Made by a program: the position numbers and the translations under genes. 64,000 nucleotides of DNA. Origin: Celoporthe dispersa (Eukaryota; Ascomycota; Sordariomycetes; Diaporthales; Cryphonectriaceae). Positions within the stretch are counted from its first letter, which is position 1, and the number at the start of each line of letters is the position of its first letter. The notes beneath the pieces were generated by a model. That model saw only the letters and a program-made list of their open reading frames with translations, did not search any database and had not been told where the DNA came from. The DNA is taken from the NCBI GenBank assembly GCA_016584495.1, contig WAID01000004.1, positions 1,550,001 through 1,614,000 on the forward strand, read 5' to 3'. Shown here in pieces: positions 11,356-20,363 of this stretch.

Positions 11356-13320
11356 TTTTCTCACATTAGCACGAAGGCTACATTAGGGCCGCTGTTTGCA
11401 ACAACGATGGGCAAGAGAGACGGGGTAGAGAGGCAGAGAGCGGAAGAGAGGAGGAGGAGGAGGAGGAGGAGGAGGAGAGAAGGAGAGGCAGGACAGGTAC
11501 CAGGTGGTGCGCCGCCCGGAGTATCAATGAATGAATGTATGAGCTACTCACTTGAATCGACATCATGTCAGCGGGAACCACTACTTCAAATTTATTTACA
11601 GACTGTCGTCGCCGACATGAGACCGGCAGGAAATTGGGTAGGGCGTCAGGAAGCCCTAATGATCCTTGGGGCGAAACGACGCGTGCTGCTACGAAGGATG
11701 GGAAGGCAGGCCGAGGTAGACAAGAGCGACCGGGACTCTCGACGGACAGAACAGACAAACTAGACAAAGCGCAAGCTCAGAAGGCAGCCTGGCTTAAGCC
11801 ACGTGGGTGTGTGTGTGTGTATGTGTGTGTATGTGTTTGTGTGTGTGTGTGTGTATGTTTGTGCGTGCCCATTTAGTTCTTATGGGAACCGGGAGTGCTC
11901 GACTGGACCCCACCCTTTTCCTGTTCAGCCCTGCCCTTTTTCTTTATTTTTTGTTTTCTTTTCTGGATTCCATCAGCCAGATATGCTCTCATGCCTCGTC
12001 CCCATCTGCGATGGACCCTGATGCCCTCTTCAGGAGGTCTTTCTTTCTTTTTCTTCTTCACCCTGCTCCTTCTCCCTTGCTAGTTTGATTAGCCGCCTTG
12101 GTTGCTGCAGGTGGATATGTTGATCCCCGTAAGCACTTGGCCCCTCCTAGGCATCCTGATTACTACCACACCACAAGGGTTCTCTGAGCTGAACCGGGAG
12201 CCCTGGGACCGCGAAGACGGTCTGTTCTTGTGCTCTCTCTCCTCTTTTGTCTACTAAGTACAGGGCGGCTCCAGCCCACGGAGAAGGATTCATCTTCAGG
12301 GATGCTGTCTCACGGGCGGGAGAGATTGGACGTGTGAAACACCTGTGCCAGCAGAGAAGACGGCCCTATCGTATTTTGCTTTCCTCTTCTTCTCTTCTTC
12401 CGAGTGAGGCCTGACCTTGTCCAGCGCTACATAGAGCCCCCAGCTCGTGGAGAACGAAGGCCTAGCGCAATACCTAAATACATACGAACCCTCCCAGGGC
12501 AAAGGTAGGGAACAGGGCGATGGCCAGAAGGGTGCTCGTTTCTCGGTATATCGGAAAGCAATGGGCGGCGGCCTGGGCCCTCTGAGAGGGCGATGGGGAG
12601 ACGGGCTGGATCCCGTCACAAGAAGAATGAGGTCGGAACAAGCTCTTTGTCGATCTACACGGCACAGCAATAAGCCCAGTGAATAAACTTCTGCGCCCGA
12701 CCCGGCCAGCCCCCATGCGCACCGCCCTCCCCTGGCCGGTGAAATAAAACCCTTGTCCCTGCTGAGGACCTTGTTGTCTGGAGCATCCTCGACAGGGCAC
12801 TCTATGGATGCCTGATTGGAGCTCCGAGGGGTAGCGAGCGCCAGCCTCAGGCTGAGAATAGCCGCCTGGGTCTGGCACACCCAAACCATGGCCAGCCGGC
12901 CTCGGTGACATTTGCTCCGATTGGTAAATGGTGAAGTAAGAAGAAAGAGAAAAAAAAGAGACAGACGCCTTCGAAAAGACATAAGGCCGAGCAGTGAGTT
13001 CGAGATCTGAGATCTGTTGAAGATTTGGAGAGATTGGCGAGGACCAACCGCATTGTACAATGCCTACCATGTATGTACATAGGCTCCTGCTGCACCAGGG
13101 TCCGGCCGGTCCTGTGCCGAGAGCCGGTCCGAGCTTCTCCTGCGTGTGTACCAACAGCGCGGTAGTTCTGATCCCTGAGATCAATCACTTTCCAACCAAC
13201 GTGCCGGCTTAGTCTGCAGGGACGCCTCGAGACCGAGCTCCCCTCATACTCTACGCGTCGTGCATCTTCGTCGACCGCCCCCCCCCCCCCCGGGCCTTCC
13301 TTTCCGAGAGACCTCCCAAC
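11356..13320. other. Divergent intergenic region with microsatellites
   Basis: About 2 kb between divergent genes. It has a GAG/GGA triplet array (about 11448-11479) and a TG-rich array (about 11806-11867). Short open frames here come from the repeats. Confidence 0.5.
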
Positions 13321-14393
13321 ATGTCGAGGCCAGAGGAGCTGGTGCCGAGGTTCAAGCTCGGGCGCCTGCTCAACCAGGGTGCGCCCGCCTCCCTGAGCCA
13401 CGCTCGGTGCCTCGTCCACCCTTGAGGCTCGTCAAGCTGACCATACACACACATGTCAAACACGATACAGACCAGGCAGGACGGAGGACGTCGCTATGCG
13501 GCACCATCGACGGGCAGCCCGCGCTGCTGATCCTCGAGCGCGCCCCCTTCCCCAGCTCCAGTGACTACCTGGGCTCCGTGGCGGGCAGCCTGCGGACGCT
13601 CAAGAACCTCGGCGCGAATGATATCTACTACTGGTACATGGCCGGCAGCGGTGCGGTCGACGGTCCGGACAGTGCCGAGTTCGCCGACCTCAAGATCAAC
13701 CTGATCTACCCCTGCACAGAGCAGCACATCAAGAAGTACAGCAGGCAGGGTGTGCGCTTCGTGACCGAGACCCCAGAGATCTACCGCGAGAGGATCCGGC
13801 CGCACATGCAGGCGAAGCGCGACCAGGGCCGGCTGAACTGGGTGTTTAACATCATCGAGGGCCGCAAGGAGGTGGAGGACGTGATATACAGAACCCCCCT
13901 CGGCCAGGCGGGCGACGAGGGCTTCCTGCTCCTGCCAGACCTGAACTGGGACCGCAAGACCATCGAGGCCCTTCACCTGCTGGGCATCGTGGAGCGCCGC
14001 GATATCTGGAGCCTGCGGGACCTCAAGGCCAGGCACCTCACATGGCTCCAGCACATGAGGACCAAGTTCATCGAGGCCACCGCCGGGGTGTACCCAGACG
14101 TCGAGCCCGACCAGCTCAAGCTGTATGTGCACTACCAGCCCACGTACTACCACTTCCACATCCACATCGTCCACGTGGCCCTCGAGGCGGGCGCGACGCA
14201 GGCGACGGGCAAGGCCATCGGGCTGGACAGCATCATCGAGCACCTGAGGAGCATGGGCGACGAGCAGGACAGGGGTATGGACTCGGTATCGTTAAGCTAT
14301 ACGCTCGGCGAGGCTAGCGAGCTGTGGACAGAAGTGTTCGAGCCGCTCAAGAAGAGCGGTACCGCTTCTCAATCTCAAGAACCAGGTCGTTGA
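13321..14393 (+). CDS. dcs1: Scavenger mRNA decapping enzyme DcpS (m7GpppX diphosphatase, HIT family)
   Basis: DcpS hydrolyses the cap left after 3'-5' mRNA decay, releasing m7GMP. Exons 13321-13378 and 13471-14393 (92-nt intron) give 326 aa, joining FKLGRLLNQ to DQAGRRTSL in phase 1. The catalytic HIT motif is intact near residue 250: PTYYHFHIHIVHV has the His-X-His-X-His pattern, followed by ALEAG. Other family marks are LNWDRKTIEALHLLGIVERRDI split around the linker, and the closing LGEASELWTEVFEPL. Length fits the family. The last 47 nt overlap the 3' coding end of the GILT-like gene on the other strand. Confidence 0.93.
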
Positions 14394-15312
14394 CGCCCGG
14401 GCCGTGGGGACAGTCCGACCACTCTCCGCCATCCCTGATGCAGTAGATCTCCTCGTCCACCCGTACCGTGCAGCTCTTGGTGACGCCGGCCTAGAATGAA
14501 GTGTGTCTCTCGTCAGAAATGCCTTGTGTGGCCCGTGGTGCCCGTGGGGGCGATTGCCCTACCTCTGCACTCCTCCGAACACTGCTCCTCAGCATGTCCA
14601 CGCCAAACGCGCCGTCGTCCTGGTCTGCACAGTCGCTCAGCTTTTCGAAGTCGATGGCGTGCTCGAGGGCGCAGTCCTCGATCAGGCTTCTCTGGGGTAT
14701 GTCCTCGTAGTCCTTGATCATGCACATCGAGAAGCCCAGGTATGTCTTGGGGTCGGGATACAGGGAGGCTGCGCAGAGCAGCATGATGTTTCCGAGGCCT
14801 ATCCACGCCGGGGGGGGGGGGAGCCGGTCTCGTTAGCTACCAGATAGACAACCTCACAGCTCTTATCTCGGGGATCGTCCTCCCGACTACATACACTCTT
14901 CAGGGCCATGCTTGCAGTCCACACCGTCATTTGCCGTGGGCGTCCCGATGTACGACAGGGTGAAGTTGACCTTGTCGAAGACGCGCTGCATGGTGGGAAG
15001 GATCATCATCCTGAGGCAGTCCTTGGCATCCGGACACTTGGACATGATGTGGGCCTCCAGCGGGACGAGGGCCTTGGTGCTCGCCGCCAGGGCCTCCTGG
15101 GCCTCCGCGTCGTGCGACGGGGCGAGCCTGGCGACCTGTGGGAGGATGCCGAAGGGCGTGGCTGGTCTCACGTAGTAGTAGAAGCACAAGACCACGAGGG
15201 TCGTGATCAGGAGCGGCCTCAACCTGCGCGCGGGCCGAGCGTAGGGCCTCATGGCTGCTGCGTGCGCGGGCCTTCCGAACTTGTCGTACTTGTTGGCGGA
15301 TTTCTCGTCCAT
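14347..15312 (-). CDS. GILT-like thiol reductase family protein, type II anchored
   Basis: Exons 14895-15312, 14563-14798 and 14347-14490 (introns of 96 and 72 nt; donors GTATGT and GTAGGG), 265 aa. A hydrophobic segment (LLITTLVVLCFYYYV) after a basic N terminus suggests a signal anchor facing the secretory or vacuolar lumen. The GILT signature CQHGX2ECX2NX4C is matched by CKHGPEECLGNIMLLC, assembled across intron 1. Further marks are VNFTLSYIGTP, LIEDCALEHAIDFEKL and the C-terminal CTVRVDEEIYC. GILT enzymes reduce disulfides through CXXC. Here the Cys pair at that place is spaced CPDAKDC (CX5C), so reductase activity is not assured. The gene is tail-to-tail with, and overlaps, DcpS. Confidence 0.85.
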
Positions 15313-15878
15313 AGTGTGCAGATAATTTCCGTCTCCGTCGGATCAGACCAACGGCAGGCGGCTTCGGGGCGGGTGGGAAAAGCACAGAGGGTAGGGGTGT
15401 GTTGGGAGAGGGTGGGTGGGTGGGTGGACGATGTGTGCGGCATGGAGTCGTCAGAGGAAGGACGCTATGTTTTTCTTTTGGGGAGGGAGGATGGACCTGC
15501 GGCTATAGCTCATCCTGCGGGCGGGAGACGTGTAGTGCGGCTCTGGACGTGCACCGCAGCCACTCACTCCCAGCCACTGCAAGTGTTTCCTGAACGGCAC
15601 AGGCACAGCATGAGGGGGTGGCGCCACCCCTGTCTCTCCTCCCAGGCCTGCCCCTCACTATTACTATCGTGCAAGCCTGTCACCAACAAAAAGAAGGAAG
15701 AAAAGGAAGAGAGAGAGAGAGAGAGAGAGCGAGAGAAAGAGGTATGGCTTGCAGGCCCATGTACAGTCCTCGTGCCGTCCGTCCATTAATTACTACCTGT
15801 AGGACCACCACCAACCACCAAATACAGTAAATACTACAGTACACTGTAGTACTAGAGAAAACCGCCATGGGTACAGTA

Positions 15879-15923
<45 letters not shown>

Positions 15924-16689
15924 TCCGTTTTACCTCGAATGTTCCATGGTTCCGCCCCTGTGGTTTTGTAGTAACGTATTATTTTTCGAGCCGCCCAGAT
16001 TAGAAAAACCTTCTTGTGATCAATATCTGAATGATATTATTATGTATTGCCTTCTCCTAAGGTTACGTTAGTCTGACGTTCCCGTGTCTTCTGCTCCATA
16101 GCCTACGTTACAGTTGGAGAGCCTGCTGGGTGGAGTCGGCTGGTTGTGTTCTGCCGCTGGCCGCCCTGCTCACGGGCGCTTTTCAGGGTCCAACACGCAC
16201 ACCCCAACACCGCTCACTAGTCACTGTGGTACTGTGCCGTACCACTACTTCTGTAGTGCGTGTGGCTTGGGGCTTATCGATTGGGGCGGGCGCAGAGTCA
16301 CCCAAACCCCTGAACCACCACCACCACCCGGCACGACAGCAGCACTAGAGGAGGGTCACCTTCAGGTCACTCCTCTCTTTCGATTGGTCCTCACAGGTCC
16401 GCCCAGGCGAAGGCGAGGAAGAGGAACCTCCTCTCGACTTCACAGAGGTCTCCTCCTTTCTTCCCCTCTTGAGCAGGCCCGGGAATTTTTTTTAATTTCT
16501 TTTTTTTCTTCTTCCCTTCTCTTCTCCTCTCGGCAGAGGAGCTACGCCAATGTCGTCTCGGTTTTTTCGACGCTGAAGGAGGACTGCCACCCGCCGAAAG
16601 CCGAGGATCACCAGCTATGAGAACAGGCCTACAGACCCTGTACCTGCAACCTGACCGTGCACAAACACTCACACACACCCTCTCCCGAT
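15313..16689. other. Divergent intergenic region with (GA)n, (CT)n(CA)n and a 20-nt palindrome
   Basis: About 1.4 kb between the GILT-like gene and the hexokinase gene. It holds (GA)n at about 15710-15740, (CT)n followed by (CA)n at about 15881-15922, and a near-perfect palindrome at 15832-15851 (9-bp arms, AC centre). No coding exon is supported. Confidence 0.5.
15832..15851. repeat. Short inverted repeat, 9-bp arms with 2-nt centre
   Basis: TACTACAGT and ACTGTAGTA flank AC. It sits in the gap between the divergent GILT-like and hexokinase genes, among other GTACAGT/TACTGT words, and could be a dyad binding site. Confidence 0.45.
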
Positions 16690-18488
16690 ATGCCTTTCGA
16701 CCAGCGACAGCGCCCCGCAGTCTCGGTAGGGGAATTCCTCGCGCCTCTCCGCATCGATGACACGACAGTACACGGCCTCTCTCTCGAGATGGCCAGGGCC
16801 TTTACGGAGCTGTCAGCCAAGTCGGAGGTCCAGTGCCTGCCCACCCCGATCAGCGAGTCCCTCCTCAGACGAGTGAACGGTGCTGACCGTGGCCGGTGAG
16901 TCCCACTGGCCCATCAACCCCTCACGGGCCATCTGTCGTATCTGGGCAGAAGCTGACTGACCCTGCTGTGCCCCGACATCAGCTATCTTGCTATCGACAT
17001 GTAGGCTACCCCCGCCCCTGGGTCTCTCTTCTTCACACCTGCCTCGTCCGGGGCCCGCCCTCCGCCTGGTACTCGTCTCTGCTAACTGCGAGATACAGAG
17101 GCGGCACGAACCTGAGGGTTGGTTTTATCGAGCTGCTCCCAGTGGGCGAGGGCGGCGGGGGAGGCGTGGTGAACGGGAGCTCGGCAGCAGGACACCACGG
17201 GCCCAGGCTGCGGCGGCTCCTCGAGCAGTCCTGGCCCATAGGCGAGCACCTCAAGAACGAGAACCCCGAGAGCCTCTTCTCATGGATCGGCCAGTCCATC
17301 GCCGCCGTGGTCAGGGAGGGCGCAGGAGGAATGGGGCTTTGGGCCGGACAGCGAGCTGCCCATGGGGGTCACCTTTAGCTTCCCGGTGGTCCAGACCTCG
17401 GTGTCGCAGGCAAGGATCATGAACATGGGAAAGGGGTTCGCCATCACCTCGAAGCTGGACCTGGGCTCGTACCTCCTCAACGGGTATGAGAAGCACCGCC
17501 GGGGCCTGCCGCGCATCGCCATCGCCGCCATCGCCAATGATGCCATCGCGACGCTGGTCTCGTTCATCTATCAGTTCCAGGGCACCCCGAGGCAGAAGGC
17601 CGCGATGGGCCTCATCTGCGGGACAGGGAGCAACGCGACGGTCCCCCTCAGGCTGAGCAGCCTGCACCCGAGCAAGAGGCCCAAGACGGTGAGCGTGGTG
17701 CCGGGCCAGGCGGGCGAGGACGTCAGGCTAGCGGTCAACACCGAGTGGGGGATCAACGGCACGGCACCACCGCTGCGAAAGTTTGGCCTCATCAGCCGGT
17801 GGGATACGGAGCTCGACATGGCCGGCGAGGCGCCTGGATTTCAGCCTCTGGAGTATATGACATCAGGCCGCTACCTTGGCGAGCTGGGCCGCCTCGTATT
17901 CGTCGACTACCTGACCTCAGCCCTGGGGCTCGAGGCGGGCGGGCTGCCCCCAAGCTCAAGGCGAGGTTTGGCCTCAGCACGACGTTCCTCAGCCACTTCG
18001 GCCCTCGAGGCCAGGGAACACTACGAGAGCAGCTGGAGAGGGAGTTTCCGACGGACAAGGACGAGGAGAACACGTGGGCCCCGTCACCCTGGACGGACGA
18101 GATCGCCGATGCCCTCTATCAGATCGCCGTGGCCATCGAGGTCAGGGCAGCCGGGATCGTGGCGGCCAGCACCATCGGCCTGCTGATGTGCGCAGGAGAG
18201 CTACCGCCGCCGCCGCCACCACCACCTGCAGACACGACCACAAGCCCACCATCACCACCACCGACGATTCCGGGAAACGCGCCCGAGCTGGTCGTGGGGT
18301 ACACAGGAGGGTGCATAACAGGCTTCCAGGACTACCTCCAGGACTGCCAGGCCTTCCTAGACAACGTGGTCGCGCTAGAGTACGGCAGGGACACGGAGCG
18401 CCGGGTGCTGCTCTCTCCTTGTCATGATGGTGGGATCATTGGGGCTGGCATCTTGGTTCCGGCATCACTCCACAGCGAGATCGCCTGA
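16690..18488 (+). CDS. Hexokinase-family sugar kinase, atypical
   Basis: Exons 16690-16895, 16983-17000 (an 18-nt microexon) and 17099-18488; about 537 aa. Introns split the phosphate-1 motif, assembled as YLAIDIGGTNLRVGFIEL. The sugar-binding block reads MGVTFSFPVVQTS...MGKGF; the usual TKGF threonine is Gly. Other conserved sites are IANDAIATL (catalytic Asp), CGTGSNAT, VNTEWGING and VVGYTGGCI. A Pro/Thr-rich insert (18201-18275) breaks the small domain near the C terminus. Two frame breaks occur: G4 at 17333-17336 (one base over) and C5 at 17947-17951 (one base short); correcting both gives one continuous frame. It could be a regulatory hexokinase (HxkC/HxkD type) or an N-acetylglucosamine kinase rather than the main glucokinase; I cannot separate these by eye. 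Confidence 0.82.
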
Positions 18489-18596
18489 GGGCACTGGACA
18501 TCGGGTTTCCCTTTTTTTGTTTTTTTCTTTTGGGGGGGGGGGAGGAAGCGCGGCATGGGTGGTTCCTTATGGATAGAGCGGTGGTCTTTGATACAG

Positions 18597-18653
18597 ATAT
18601 ACAGACATACAGACATACATACATACATACAGCAGCAGCAGCAGCAGCAGCAG
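18597..18653. repeat. Compound microsatellite, ACAT-type tetranucleotide then (CAG)n
   Basis: Tandem tetranucleotides run directly into seven CAG units in non-coding DNA. Confidence 0.8.
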
Positions 18654-19664
18654 ACAGGCGCTTGAGTGCGAGACAGACGGAGGGAGGCATGAATTGTTTC
18701 ATAGCGAAGCGATATCATTATGTGGCAGGACAAATCTGCCCAGGAGTGTTTTTTTTCTTTCTTCTTTTCTCTTTTCTTCTTGGTGGTCTTCTTCTTTCTT
18801 TGTGTCTGCCCCCTCTTCCCATTCACCGACCAACTTGACATTTGTCGCGCAGCCTGAGCATTTTTTTCTTCTTCCCCTCTTTCATCCGGCCAAACCAGCC
18901 TCTCGAGACGAAAGAGAGAGACACAAAACACAGGCTGTATGTGCAACGACAAAATTACGGTTGCGGCACGCCGGTCCTTCTTCTGACGCTTGGTACTACC
19001 ATGTGAGACGATCACACCCACCAACCCATACACACACGCGCGCGCGCTCACACACACACACACACACACACCAACACCTGTGCTGTGGATTGGCTTGGCC
19101 TGTGAGAAGAGGAGGAGGGAAAAAAAAAGGAGGGGAAGGACCCTCTTGCCCGGCCTAATGCAACGTTCCATGAGCGGGCCGCGAGAAGCTTGCCGGCGGG
19201 AACCCGCATCATGCTAGGAGAGTGTTATGCAGGATGAGAAATCAAATAGTGGGAAAAGGTCACTAAAAAAAGGAAAAGGCTGGCTCAGTCTGGTGGTGGT
19301 GGTGGTGGTGGTGTAATGGTGGTGATGATTCTCACAAAACTACGGCGGCGTACATACTGGAGTATGCATTGTACATAGTACATGTGCCCCTGGCTTACAG
19401 GCCTGCCCGCCCGACTCCCACGTGGCTGGCTGACACCAGGAAAGAGGGGTACACTGCTGAAGTATCCATACGCCCTATTGAGCATGTACTGTACGGATCC
19501 GTACTGTGGGCACGGCGTCCGTCCGCCCAGGAGAGAACATTCCCTCTGTTGGGAGCCCATCTCGATGCTGGGCTTGTCGCTCATCTGTCTGCTGGTTGTG
19601 CCCACAAGCTTCTCTTTCTCCTGCCAAACAGGCGAGTCACTTGCCAGAGCAGCAGAGAAAAAGA

Positions 19665-19672
19665 ATATATAC

Positions 19673-19717
<45 letters not shown>

Positions 19718-19733
19718 TATATGTTTATATATG
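19665..19733. repeat. (TA)n microsatellite
   Basis: About 70 nt of nearly pure alternating TA with a few interruptions (TACA, TGTT). Confidence 0.85.
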
Positions 19734-20363
19734 CGTCTTGTGATCATAAGGATTATGCCTCCCTTGTCGAGTTTGAATGTGGCCGTGGTATGTACAACAT
19801 GTTGCCTGGTGAACAGGCCACCTGCAGAGAACCGAGCTCAGCTCAACAGGACACCCAACACATGGCCACAAGACATGAGACTGTCTTTTCTCTGTTCTTT
19901 TACGATCAGACCCAGGGTCTTTCATGTGAGAGCAAGTATGTGGAGCAAAGAGCGCATTCCCGTGTCCTGTCAGGGCAGACAAGGGGGTTTGGGTGGGGGC
20001 CCCCTGGTGGCTCTGGCGCGTGTTGCCTGCATGCCACTACGTCAGTGCACTGTTGCAGGGGTGTGCTAGCAGCTCATTACGCGCAGTCACAACCGAATGA
20101 GTTTATGATTGTTTTGGGCTTCACGCTCGTCATAAAGCTGGCCAAGGGATGAACTGTGCAGCTTTGGCAGAGCCCCCTTTCCTCGCAATGACTCCCGCAG
20201 CAGGCACCCTCTGAAGTTCCAGCGACAGAGTCCCTCCTCACCACTGAAGCATCTTATCTCTGGGCGCACCAGGTTTTCCCAAGGTTGGGTGGTGGCAGCA
20301 GCCTGGAGAGACAGCACGAATCGACCGTGACCAACCAGCGACCCCTCCGCACCAAGACTCACC

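Larger units (their letters stand above)
18489..20363. other. Intergenic region, strongly microsatellite-rich
   Basis: About 1.9 kb upstream of the deacetylase gene. It holds an ACAT-type tetranucleotide array (18601-18630) joined to (CAG)n (18631-18653), (CA)n with a CG patch (19031-19071), (TGG)n (19291-19312), (TA)n (about 19665-19733), and the perfect palindrome GTACGGATCCGTAC (19491-19504). No gene is supported. Confidence 0.5.

Noticed and set aside
13494..14243. 249-codon open frame antisense to DcpS
   Set aside because: It is a shadow of the DcpS exon in GC-rich codons. The plus strand carries the HIT motif and family blocks.
18422..19171. 249-codon minus-strand frame with poly-Ala or poly-Cys runs
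   Set aside because: The runs come from the (CAG)n and (CA)n microsatellites, so this is repeat-encoded and not a gene.
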